Shown one piece after another: positions 48,208 to 56,785 of a DNA stretch of 64,000 nt. Each line of letters opens with the position of its first letter. Positions within the stretch are counted from its first letter, which is position 1. This stretch comes from Dermatophagoides farinae (Eukaryota; Arthropoda; Arachnida; Sarcoptiformes; Pyroglyphidae): the NCBI RefSeq assembly GCF_024713945.1, contig NW_027461518.1, positions 186,001 to 250,000 on the forward strand, written 5' to 3'. The notes under the pieces are model-generated. The model was given only the letters and a program-made list of their open reading frames with translations, was not told the origin of the DNA and made no database searches. The position numbers and the translations under genes were made by a program.

Positions 48208-50148
48208 TTATAGATCCGAGTATCGGGCGGTGGCTCTAAAGCTCACGGAACGAGATTTATTTTGTAAATCCTTTCGCGGTTCGTCCCAATCACGTCCTGA
48301 CATGGGATTAGACAGCTGGACAGGGCGTTGACGGCGTGACGACGATAATAAATTGCTAGATTCCTTATTTAGTGTGCGCTTACGTCGAATTATATAGTCA
48401 GAGCACTCGATCATGCAAATTAGGGCTGAGTACTTATCGACGTCAAAGAATTCATCTGCTAAAACTGCATAACTCTTTTGTATTAAGTCATTTAACAAAT
48501 TCCTGTGTTTATTTTTGATGTGTTTATGTACGAACTCAGCACCTCTAAACATTTTTCCACACACCTCACACTTGAATCGCTCTTCACACTCTTCGAAAGT
48601 GTTCGCCAAACAAATATCGTTCCAGGTCGTTTTAATCAGTGGGTGAGACTCGCTCATCGGAGTAATCAGATTTTTTAAATTCCACTTGAGGATTGTCTCG
48701 AACCTATTAATGAGATTTCGTCGAGCGAGCTCGGTTTGTTCGTATTGCGGACGCTCAAAGTTTTCGCAACGCACGGAACAGTAGCCAGTAACCTCAAAGA
48801 AAGCTCTGCCGGAATCAAACAGTCTTCCTGTGTAAAAGTCAAAATTATGTACGGTGCGCAAGTAAACAATGCAAAGATCGAGTTTTTTAATTATATCTAA
48901 TGTACAACTTTTAATAAAATCATAAAAAACAGAATTAGGTAAGTTTGCGTCGTCGGTCGTTTCGTCATCAATATCTTTGAAAGACTCCTCAGTTGTTTCT
49001 GTGGTTAGTTCATTAAAGTCTGAAGAAAGTACGGATTTTGTGTTTTCAGAATTTTGAGCTTTAGCATCGCTACTTTGCAATTCTCGATCAGTGTTGGAGG
49101 TTGTACTGGTTTGAATGCAGCTCAATGTATGTTTGTACTTGTCGTTGAGAGGATGCAAATAAAACTTATTAAACGTTTTAATCAGTTGTTCTGCATAGTT
49201 TAGATCGGTAATAATTTGAGCTTCGGACGAGTACTCTTTGACAAGAGTAATTTTCGAAAGCTTCGCGTCGGACTCTTGCAACTGCTGCGGCTTTGGCATG
49301 TTTATCGCGCTAATCGTCAAAAAAGCACAGTTTATAAGCATCTTAGAACGAGTTTCGGCGTCAACAAACTCAACGTACACATATTGAGTGGGAACCAGCG
49401 ACAAGTTGTCGGAGTTCAGTGAGCGCGCTGAGCCGGTCAATGAAACACGAACGTAACATTCGCTTATGAGACGAAGCATTTCGGTTTGGTTTTGATCCGG
49501 AAAGTCTTTAATGTCCTTGCTCAGCAAGGGGTACAGTTTGGAAAAATAATCGTCCGTGAGACAGGAGGGAACGACGTGAAGCGCGACAAAACCGGGTAAT
49601 GCCTCGAAAGTCGAAATGAGATCTGCTTTTTTGATGTAAGGCGAAACATGCTTAAAAACCAGGGTTGAATCCAAGTATGCCGGGCGAGTCCCGAAAAAAC
49701 CAGCTGACGCCAGATCCAAGTTCAGCTTGCAGGCTGGGACCGTTCCTATATTTACACAAGACGTGTCTTGAAACGAGATCATATGTTCTTTCGCAAGCTG
49801 GTTGTACGTCTGGGGTAGAGTCAAAGACAAATCGTTAAAAACTCCGTTTTCGACGTCGGTGTAAAACTTTCGGTCTGCTTCGATGTAGGCTTTCTTTGTG
49901 GAATATAGCCGACTTCTAAAGGCGTCCGGAAAGTAATCTGTGAAATACCTAGCGTTGCTGTTGAGCAGTGAATGCATGTTTTCACGCTGTTTCAACACTC
50001 GGAACTTTTGCTTATAGGCTTCATATAACTCCACGCCTTCGTGAGGCGTCAAAGATTCCGGTTGGAAACGAATAAAATCCTTGAAAGAGTTAAAGCATTG
50101 GTACAGCGCAGCTATGTTTATATCACTTGAAACAACATGATTGGGCAT
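48208..50148 (-). CDS. ARS2: SERRATE/ARS2 RNA-processing factor
   Basis: 646 residues. The C2H2-type finger FKCEVCGKMFRGAEFVHKHIKNKH (about 522-545) matches the ARS2/SERRATE finger [22 protein letters not shown] almost position by position; here the first pair is C..C, as in a standard finger. N-terminal ESLTPHEGVELYEAYKQKF corresponds to the family's helical DUF3546 region. An RRM-like segment is possible (about 170-290), and an acidic low-complexity insert lies near 345-395. The C-terminus is Arg/Ser-rich. ARS2 links the cap-binding complex to RNA decay, export and 3'-end processing. Its gene is convergent with the ABCB gene. Confidence 0.8.
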   Translation of the reverse strand: MPNHVVSSDINIAALYQCFNSFKDFIRFQPESLTPHEGVELYEAYKQKFRVLKQRENMHSLLNSNARYFTDYFPDAFRSRLYSTKKAYIEADRKFYTDVENGVFNDLSLTLPQTYNQLAKEHMISFQDTSCVNIGTVPACKLNLDLASAGFFGTRPAYLDSTLVFKHVSPYIKKADLISTFEALPGFVALHVVPSCLTDDYFSKLYPLLSKDIKDFPDQNQTEMLRLISECYVRVSLTGSARSLNSDNLSLVPTQYVYVEFVDAETRSKMLINCAFLTISAINMPKPQQLQESDAKLSKITLVKEYSSEAQIITDLNYAEQLIKTFNKFYLHPLNDKYKHTLSCIQTSTTSNTDRELQSSDAKAQNSENTKSVLSSDFNELTTETTEESFKDIDDETTDDANLPNSVFYDFIKSCTLDIIKKLDLCIVYLRTVHNFDFYTGRLFDSGRAFFEVTGYCSVRCENFERPQYEQTELARRNLINRFETILKWNLKNLITPMSESHPLIKTTWNDICLANTFEECEERFKCEVCGKMFRGAEFVHKHIKNKHRNLLNDLIQKSYAVLADEFFDVDKYSALICMIECSDYIIRRKRTLNKESSNLLSSSRRQRPVQLSNPMSGRDWDEPRKDLQNKSRSVSFRATARYSDL

Positions 50149-50366
50149 TGACCTTAAAGTATAAAATCGCCACCAACAGGTCTAAATTTAATTTTATGAA
50201 AATTACCTCTGGAAATTGCTGTTTTAAAAAATAAGCAAATTCTGCTAAAGTCCAAAAAAATAGTAATAAATATAAATTTATGTTTATATATTACGGACAA
50301 AGATTTGATTAGAGAATGTTCCTGATGTGACCAGGTTTTTCACTAAGTGTTTACAAGTACATTTAA

Positions 50367-52727
50367 ATGGAATATGATTCGTCTGTAGAAAACGAAATTT
50401 CTGTCTTACTTTTAAACGAAGGAAATGTCGATTTTACGATAGAAGAAAAATTTTTAATTCCATGCGACATTTTCCGCTCAAGTAAAAGCGAATTCGAAAA
50501 CCTGGCAAATTTGATTCCTGTGGTAGTCAAAGTGTTTGAAAAGGCTGATTACTATGAACAGCTTTTAGCGCATGAGTTCCAGCTACAAACTGAAAAATCC
50601 ACTGTCAGAGACGCTTTGATGTATTATAAATTTTCCAAAAACTTGAGCTTTGGACTCAGTTTGTACGTCCTCGTCAGAGCTATAAGTAAGTTTCCAGTCA
50701 GCTACAAACTTTGGAAGCACCTTCTAGAACTCATACTATTGCACGGAGCGACTTACTTGCAGTACCTGCCTTTATTTCACAAAATTTTTCAGCTGAGCTG
50801 GACGTCCATGCAAGACTTTCCGGTCATACTTCTACAGTACCCCCAATTTACATATTACGTTTTGAAAAACATCGCTTTGACCTACAACTTGTACAATTCT
50901 CTGCTAAAAATAGTTCCAGTCGCGCAGCACGAGATGTTAATCTGGCCTGCTATATTTAGGTTCGCGGACGAGACTCAAATTTTATCACTGAAGCTTTGTT
51001 ACTTGTTTCGGTACATTATTGTGTATCGGCACCGAGTAGACACATTAATTGCTTGTTTGCACCAAATACCAAACTTAAAAGACGTTGTTAACTCACATAA
51101 ACTTTTAGAAAAGTTGGCTGATTCGATCGACTATGTCACTGAACCTTACTTTTTACGGTATATTTATGCTCTGGCAAAACTCGACAGAAAAATGGCTATT
51201 TCTGCGATCCAGTACGGTGTTAACAAGTTTCCGTCCCTCTCCGTCGACTTGTACGAACTTGAGCTCAGTATTTACCAAGATAACGAGGAGCAGCTACTTT
51301 TGACTTGCATTAAAATATTATCGTCTTTAAAAGATGAGGACAAATTTGAACATTTCGCAGAAACATTTGAACGAATTCTTCGCAACAATTCTGATCTTTT
51401 CAATCAGTGTTTGAATATGATAAAGATAGACAACTTAAGTAACAATATACAAGATGTCGACTCTTTAATAGAATATTCTCTCAAAACCTTTAAACTCAAA
51501 CAAAGAATCGATGAACCGCTTAGTTGGATCAAATACATTTACTTACTACATAATATTTCTAGCGTTTTAGAAGCGACGCCTGACAAATTAACGTCGATTT
51601 CGCAAATTTTTAACGCCGCCATTGGCTATTTGAAACCTTGCGAAACTACTGATTATTTTGTGATTTGGGCGGAGTACATCAATTTGCTGAAGTTAAACAA
51701 CCAAAAAAGCGAGGTTAGTAAACTGTTCGACCAAGCAAAAGAAATTCTTCCGAATTCTGTGTTTTTTCAAGGCCAAATCAAACTATTAGAGCTGGAACTA
51801 CAACTTGCTGATAATCCAATCTCTGAAGTCTATTCAGACTTGAATAAAAATTTGTCTTCGTACACTTCTCACGCCAATCTCTATAAAAAATCTTTAGGGA
51901 TCAATTTGCTAAAGGTGGACCTAGAACTAATGCTTGGAAAACATGACAAATTTGCTGAAACAGTGGCTACACTTGTGAATGCGAAACTAGCCCCGCCTTC
52001 ACTTCTCAACAGCTTATTAAACAAATTGATTAAGCTAGAAATGTACGATGAATTTTTTTCCATTTGCTCAAACTTTGTGTTCAAATATTCCAACGAAAAC
52101 ATAGGTCCAACATATTTGTTTTATCTTACTGCATTCGTCTCCAGATACAAGAACAAGAAGATAGAGCAAACTCGCTATTTGTTTCGACAGGCTTGCGAAC
52201 AGTTGGACCCAGAACACAGGCGTTATGTTTTGTTTATTCAAGCTAAATTTGAGTTGGAGTTTGGTATTTATAAATTAGCTCTCAATGCGTTTAAGAAAAT
52301 CATTGACTACTCAGCAAAGAAAGAAGTTTTCAAGTCTTACGCTCTCATGGCAAAATATTGCTCAGGTAAAATCGATTTGGAGTCCCTGATCACTGAGATA
52401 GAACCGTGTCTCAATAGTGTTCAAGATTTCGACTATCCCAAAGCGCTTGTTTTGTTGTCTAAGCTTTATTTTTTTAAGAACGAAGCCCGCTACACCGATT
52501 TTCTTTTTACCGACGGTGTGGCAGTTCTTTTACAGCTGTTACGCAGCGATAAGTGGCGGTTGTCCGATATTGAACAAAAGAAAGAAGTAATTCAATATGC
52601 AGACATGTTTTTCAAGTTGTGGCAGGGCTTCTTGTCCAAACAAAAAGACTCAATAAAATTAATGGCCATCGTTAAAGCACAACAAGATTACAACACATTA
52701 ACTTCAATCTATAAAAAAATATCCTAA
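50367..52727 (+). CDS. SYF1: SYF1/XAB2 pre-mRNA splicing factor (HAT repeats)
   Basis: 786 residues made of half-a-TPR (HAT) repeats. ALMYYKFSKNLSFGLSLYVLVRAISKFPVSYKLWKHLLE matches the SYF1 segment with LPxSYKLWxxYL. Near the C-terminus, FVSRYKNKKIEQTRYLFRQACEQLDPEHRRYVLFIQAKFELEFGIYKLALNAFKK aligns with the XAB2/SYF1 FIxRYGGxKLERARDLFEQAL...LYLLYAQLEEEWGLARHAMAVYERA block. SYF1 is a scaffold of the Prp19-associated (NTC) complex in the spliceosome. This retention is consistent with an active splicing system despite few introns. Sister HAT proteins (CLF1, PRP6, PRP39) fit less well. One exon. Confidence 0.75.
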   Translation: MEYDSSVENEISVLLLNEGNVDFTIEEKFLIPCDIFRSSKSEFENLANLIPVVVKVFEKADYYEQLLAHEFQLQTEKSTVRDALMYYKFSKNLSFGLSLYVLVRAISKFPVSYKLWKHLLELILLHGATYLQYLPLFHKIFQLSWTSMQDFPVILLQYPQFTYYVLKNIALTYNLYNSLLKIVPVAQHEMLIWPAIFRFADETQILSLKLCYLFRYIIVYRHRVDTLIACLHQIPNLKDVVNSHKLLEKLADSIDYVTEPYFLRYIYALAKLDRKMAISAIQYGVNKFPSLSVDLYELELSIYQDNEEQLLLTCIKILSSLKDEDKFEHFAETFERILRNNSDLFNQCLNMIKIDNLSNNIQDVDSLIEYSLKTFKLKQRIDEPLSWIKYIYLLHNISSVLEATPDKLTSISQIFNAAIGYLKPCETTDYFVIWAEYINLLKLNNQKSEVSKLFDQAKEILPNSVFFQGQIKLLELELQLADNPISEVYSDLNKNLSSYTSHANLYKKSLGINLLKVDLELMLGKHDKFAETVATLVNAKLAPPSLLNSLLNKLIKLEMYDEFFSICSNFVFKYSNENIGPTYLFYLTAFVSRYKNKKIEQTRYLFRQACEQLDPEHRRYVLFIQAKFELEFGIYKLALNAFKKIIDYSAKKEVFKSYALMAKYCSGKIDLESLITEIEPCLNSVQDFDYPKALVLLSKLYFFKNEARYTDFLFTDGVAVLLQLLRSDKWRLSDIEQKKEVIQYADMFFKLWQGFLSKQKDSIKLMAIVKAQQDYNTLTSIYKKIS

Positions 52728-52823
52728 ACAAATATTATTCCATACTTATTAATATTTTTTGCCAGTCTGGTTTTATAATTCACACAGTTCATTGGGCCAA
52801 GTGGTTCGGCCTTTAATTAAACA

Positions 52824-53960
52824 ATGGAACAGTACGACTGGTGCGATGTTATTGATCTTTCTTATGGAACAATTAAACAGCACGAAAAAGAACTAAGCAT
52901 TTTTTTTAACAAAAACGGGTTTCTGTTTTTGAACAATTTATTATCAAACGAGCAAAAAATTTCTAACGCCACAATAAAACTTATAATTACAGACGTCAAG
53001 CGCGCTTTCTCAACATCAGGCACAGCCGTTCAGCATGTCTCGCAAGAAGCTTGCATCCTGTATTATCATCACCTCAATACAAAATCGTATGCACAAAGTG
53101 ACTACACGATTTTTCAAGCTTTACAAAGTTCTTTGGATTGTAAGAAAAATTTGGCTGTAAAAAGTTTGGTCTTTCGTTTTTTAATCAAAAAAACTTTTAT
53201 CGAAAGCAACTTACAACAAAAGCAGCGTTTATTTCACAGGTTTTTTGAGTCTAAAGTGATTGCTGAAGAAAACATTTTTTTCGAGAATTTACTTTTGGCT
53301 AAGCAACATTTATATCTGTTTGACAGCGACTTATACTATGCTTTCAAAGAGAACGACATTCTCAATACGTGGCTGCAGCCTTTTTTCTACCAACTGATGA
53401 GCCCTGTGTTTGCCGATCTATGGAAAAACTACATGATCAATTTAATAATTATTTCTAAATCGTTCGACATACCAGTAGCAAACTTGGTAGTAGTTTCAGC
53501 AGTAATTTACATTGTGTTATTTCATTCTTGTTTTTGTATGAATGCCCAGTTCAATTGTAGTACTTATTCCGATAAAATTAACTCAAATTTATTTAATATA
53601 TTATATATACATAACGACAACCCAATTAAAGTTACAGAAAATTCAGACGAACGCCCCCAAACTGCCGATACGAAGACGAATTATGATCTCGTCGCAGATA
53701 AAGTGATAAACAATTTATGCACTTATTTTGAAAAGCAACTTCTATTCGATCCAAGCCGTATGAAAAACTTATATTCAACGAACAAAGATAAACATTTTGA
53801 GTGTGTAATAAATTTATTTAATTCCAAAAGTATTGAAACGTTTAATCAGCAAAATAATTGCATAAAAAACATTTTGTTAAGTGTATTACTACAGTATTTC
53901 AACAAATCTGCCTTTATAAGATCAATTAAGTATCCTAACCAAGTGAAACAAATTTTATAG
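52824..53960 (+). CDS. TBC-domain Rab GTPase-activating protein
   Basis: 378 residues. IITDVKR (residues 54-60) fits the TBC motif A IxxDxxR with the catalytic arginine finger at R60. SYAQSDYTIFQAL (Y89-Q91) fits motif B YxQ with the glutamine finger. Further on, FENLLLAKQHLYLFDSDLYYAFKENDILNTWLQPFFYQLMS reproduces the helix before the family's W...LF motif, and FADLWKNYMIN matches the W+..L element. Both catalytic fingers are present although overall divergence is high, so GAP activity is plausible. It would accelerate GTP hydrolysis on a Rab protein. A hydrophobic stretch near 215-235 (VANLVVVSAVIYIVLFHS) is part of the TBC helical core and not an obvious anchor. Confidence 0.7.
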   Translation: MEQYDWCDVIDLSYGTIKQHEKELSIFFNKNGFLFLNNLLSNEQKISNATIKLIITDVKRAFSTSGTAVQHVSQEACILYYHHLNTKSYAQSDYTIFQALQSSLDCKKNLAVKSLVFRFLIKKTFIESNLQQKQRLFHRFFESKVIAEENIFFENLLLAKQHLYLFDSDLYYAFKENDILNTWLQPFFYQLMSPVFADLWKNYMINLIIISKSFDIPVANLVVVSAVIYIVLFHSCFCMNAQFNCSTYSDKINSNLFNILYIHNDNPIKVTENSDERPQTADTKTNYDLVADKVINNLCTYFEKQLLFDPSRMKNLYSTNKDKHFECVINLFNSKSIETFNQQNNCIKNILLSVLLQYFNKSAFIRSIKYPNQVKQIL

Positions 53961-54035
53961 TATGAAACTTAGACCTTTTATTTTTATCTGAGAGCAAGAT
54001 TGGGACGTCATATTTAAAGAATTACAACAAAAGAC

Positions 54036-54750
54036 ATGAACGTTAGTAACTTATTCCTCAAAGGTAAGCAACAGTAAAAATGTATTTGCAGCGTTCAATG
54101 AACAATTGTTTGAAGGCTTTAAAATTTTAAATATTAACGAATTAACAGGTTCATGGATCGAAACTAATAAGCCAGAGGAAAAAATCAAAGAAATACTAAA
54201 CAAATTGGGTATTTCGGGAATAAAACGCCGTTATATTCTCAAAACAAACAACAAAGTCGTGCTGGCATTTCAGGAAATTCCCAATCATAAAGAAAAAAAT
54301 ATCAAACTGTACGATGAGACTGAGACGGGATCGACAACCGACGATGTAGACATTAGTTCTGCAACACTTAGTAACTTTTTTTCCCCGAAAAACATCAACG
54401 AGCAGCAGCAAATCTGCTACATCAAGCAATATTTCCCGATGAAAAAAACGCTCGAGCTACAATTTCAAACGGGCCTCTCTGACCCAATCGACTGCGAAGA
54501 TGACTACATCGGGGTTTGGTCTTGTCATTCAGTTATCATCAATAACATATTGTTTTGCCGTAGATACTCACAAAAGATGCAACTCATCGCTTATGAAATT
54601 CGCTGTTGCATCTCTACGCCAGAAGAGCTCAAAAAATTCACGAATAGTCCTAAAGTGCAGTTCTTTCACTGGTTGATAGAGGACAACACAAAGAAAAACT
54701 CGGACCTAGAATGCACTTTTTACTTAGTGCCTGAATCATCCGCTGCTTAA
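54036..54750 (+). CDS. Hypothetical protein, two exons
   Basis: Exon 1 is 54036-54063 (only 9 codons plus one base, MNVSNLFLK) and exon 2 is 54092-54750, giving 228 residues. The continuous frame of exon 2 has no ATG at its beginning, which supports the upstream exon. The chain is hydrophilic with several beta-like stretches (YILKTNNKVVLAFQEIP, CYIKQYFPMKKTLELQFQTG, YIGVWSCHSVIINNILFCRRYS, QLIAYEIRCCISTPEEL). It has the look of a compact beta-barrel fold, but I cannot name a family. No signal peptide or membrane helix. It converges with SPM1 (83 bases between stops). Confidence 0.65.
54064..54091 (+). other. Intron, 28 nt (hypothetical gene)
   Basis: It runs from GTAAGCAACA to TTTGCAG in phase 1 after codon 9. 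Reading through gives a TAA within five codons. Splicing joins the ATG exon to the long open frame that otherwise has no ATG. Confidence 0.75.
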
Positions 54751-54833
54751 TCCATGAACTAATTTATTTTTCTGTATTTTTCAATCATTTTTCAACTATT
54801 ATTTTTTATATTTGCACAGTAATCATTTAACAC

Positions 54834-55430
54834 TTAATAAAACTTTTTAGATATCTTATCGTAAAAGACGTGATTAATACCCGGAGCTGGGCAGGGCGGC
54901 TTTGGAAGCGATTTAGCGGGACAAATCTGCACGTCTTGTCCTCTGTATACATCTCTAAAGGTTGTTGTACCGTGGAGCGAATCAACCCGAGCGGACGGAT
55001 CGTCAAAATCTTCAACCCTGGTAATAGGCGGTCTGGGTGCAGGAACGTGTCCGCTATATACAGATCTGAACGTCGACTCTGGCTGCGGACCGGTTTCCGG
55101 TATTGAAAACCCTACTCCGTGAACCGCGTTTTCATACGCGGTGTTAAAATCGTGGTTGTGTTTGTTTGTGTCGGGTATGAATCCTTTGTACGCTTTGTTA
55201 AAAGAAGATTCACCTTCGAATCTATAATCTTTCGCTGGAGTTGGGCATGCGTGGCGTCCACAAACACAATATTCATGGATACACTTCCCAGGTTGACCTG
55301 ACGGAGATTCTAATCTGTGCTTCTCATCGAGCGTCGTGAAGACGCTATTTGAGGAGTAAACAGGGTGTAAACTAACAGTGGTTCTCGCTTCAGAAACTTA
55401 CTCGTCAAAAGAAGAATTTAAGTTACACAT
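54834..55430 (-). CDS. SPM1: SPM1/SAXO-type subpellicular microtubule protein, two exons
   Basis: Exon 1 is 55430-55402 (29 nt) and exon 2 is 55371-54834, giving 188 residues starting MCNLNSSFDD. The N-terminal block CIHEYCVCGRHACP (40-53) is the Cys-rich Mn motif C.C..C.CGRH.CP shared by SAXO1/FAM154, MAP6 and Toxoplasma SPM1. It is followed by spaced microtubule-binding units such as ESSFNKAYKG (64-73), ESTFRSVYSG (108-117) and TTTFRDVYRG (145-154), with proline-rich linkers. SAXO proteins bind in the lumen of stable microtubules. SPM1 does this along the subpellicular microtubules of Toxoplasma. It is shorter than the Toxoplasma protein. No ORF of this frame starts with ATG unless the intron is removed. 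Confidence 0.85.
55372..55401 (-). other. Intron, 30 nt (SPM1)
   Basis: On the minus strand it runs from GTAAGTTTCT to ACTGTTAG in phase 2 after codon 9 (GAC GA|). The unspliced reading stops at once (GAG TAA). Removal joins the ATG exon to a 178-codon frame that carries the conserved Cys motif. Confidence 0.85.
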
Positions 55431-55590
55431 ATGAAAGAATTATTATTGCATGTAATATCGCATGAATAAACCTAAATAAATTTAATTAGTGAACGAACAT
55501 AATTTTTGACCAGTAACCATTTTATTGCCGAAGAATTAATGTTAGTCCAAAATTTATGCAAAAATAAATTTAAAAAATTTTAACGCTTCT

Positions 55591-56694
55591 ATGAATGAAA
55601 TAAAGACCAAATCCATCACAATTCGCGCTGCAGAGGGACGAGTACACTGCGTAAAAATAAACGAGGACGGAGACTTGCTTTTCACAGGAGGTTCAACCGC
55701 TTATTTGACTGCGTGGGAAGTTAAAACCGGGAAGAGACTCGGCACTTACATTGTCGCTCCCAACAACCCGTTTAGCCAGCAAGCGGCTCTTGACAGTTTG
55801 ATCAATCCACCTACAGCTGCAATTAAATATATCGACGTTAAAAGAGATTCGTCAGAAGTCGCAATAACTCACAGTTACAGTATAATTATTTTCGAAGTGC
55901 TCACTGGTGCAGTGTTGGATTATATTCCTTACGCCACTAACATAAATGACATTGAGTTCAACCAGTCTCCAATCAAGATTGACAAATTTCTGGTTGGTGT
56001 TAGTGCCAGAGTGCGTAACAGTGCGGACCAGGTGCCGGAAGTTTGTATGTGGCAATGTTCAGATCTACATCCTGAAAATTACGGCAAAAGCAACCGCGAT
56101 TGGAAATTAGTTAAAAACTACTGCACTGAAGGCGAAATACCTGCTGTAGTTCGTTGGGGACCACTTGACCAGTTTGTTATTTGTGGTACTGAACACGGTA
56201 CTATCTTCATGTGGGATATCGAAGGAAATGTCGTCCACAAGCTCAAAGCACACTCTGACGAAATAACGGATATCTCTTTCAACAAAGACCGCTCGGTTAT
56301 GCTCACCGTGTCGAGAGATAAGACTGCCAAGCTTTGGAACACAGTGGAATTACATCTAATTAAAACCTACGTTACTGATCGTCCGCTAAATACTGGTTGC
56401 ATCTCCCCTGACTTCGATAAAACAGGCGACGATAGACGTTTCCATATTATACTGGCTGGAGGTCAAGACGCCAAGGAAGTAACAACGTCAAGTACAGACC
56501 AAGGATTTTTCGAAACACTTATATTGGATCTAATTTCAGGACAAGAACTTGCAAGAATCACTGCGCACTTCTCACCCATATTAACGCTGAGATACTTGAT
56601 GAACGGTAAAGGATTCGTGACCGGCTCTTACGAAGGTAACTGTAAGATCATCGAATTACCAAACAGTTTTTTCGCTGGTGAACTCGTTATATAA
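55591..56694 (+). CDS. EIF3I: Translation initiation factor eIF3 subunit i (TIF34)
   Basis: 367 residues of WD40 repeats. INEDGDLLFTGGSTAYLTAWEVKTGKRLGTY corresponds to the eIF3i opening YNxEGDLLFTxxKDxxxxVWxxxNGERLGTY. VRWGPLDQFVICGTEHGTIFMWDIE matches the fourth-repeat WGPLGExIIxGHExGxL. TDRPLNTGCISPDF and HIILAGGQDAKEVTTSSTDQGFFE match the family's TERPVNSAALSP and VVLGGGQEAMDVTTTSTRxGKFE, which are specific for eIF3i. The HERS-type N-terminal motif is replaced by IRAAEGRVHCV. eIF3i is a seven-blade propeller that binds eIF3b and eIF3g. It diverges from SPM1 with 160 bases between the starts. Confidence 0.95.
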   Translation: MNEIKTKSITIRAAEGRVHCVKINEDGDLLFTGGSTAYLTAWEVKTGKRLGTYIVAPNNPFSQQAALDSLINPPTAAIKYIDVKRDSSEVAITHSYSIIIFEVLTGAVLDYIPYATNINDIEFNQSPIKIDKFLVGVSARVRNSADQVPEVCMWQCSDLHPENYGKSNRDWKLVKNYCTEGEIPAVVRWGPLDQFVICGTEHGTIFMWDIEGNVVHKLKAHSDEITDISFNKDRSVMLTVSRDKTAKLWNTVELHLIKTYVTDRPLNTGCISPDFDKTGDDRRFHIILAGGQDAKEVTTSSTDQGFFETLILDLISGQELARITAHFSPILTLRYLMNGKGFVTGSYEGNCKIIELPNSFFAGELVI

Positions 56695-56785
56695 TGCAGT
56701 CAATAAAACTAATATTCTCTATGTAAATAAATCACTTTTGTAAAATACCAAGTCATTATGAATTCATATCTAAATAAACACAAAT

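Noticed and set aside
54836-55015. 62-codon minus-strand frame beginning MKILTIRPLG
   Set aside because: It is an alternate frame of SPM1 exon 2; the spliced frame carries the conserved motifs.
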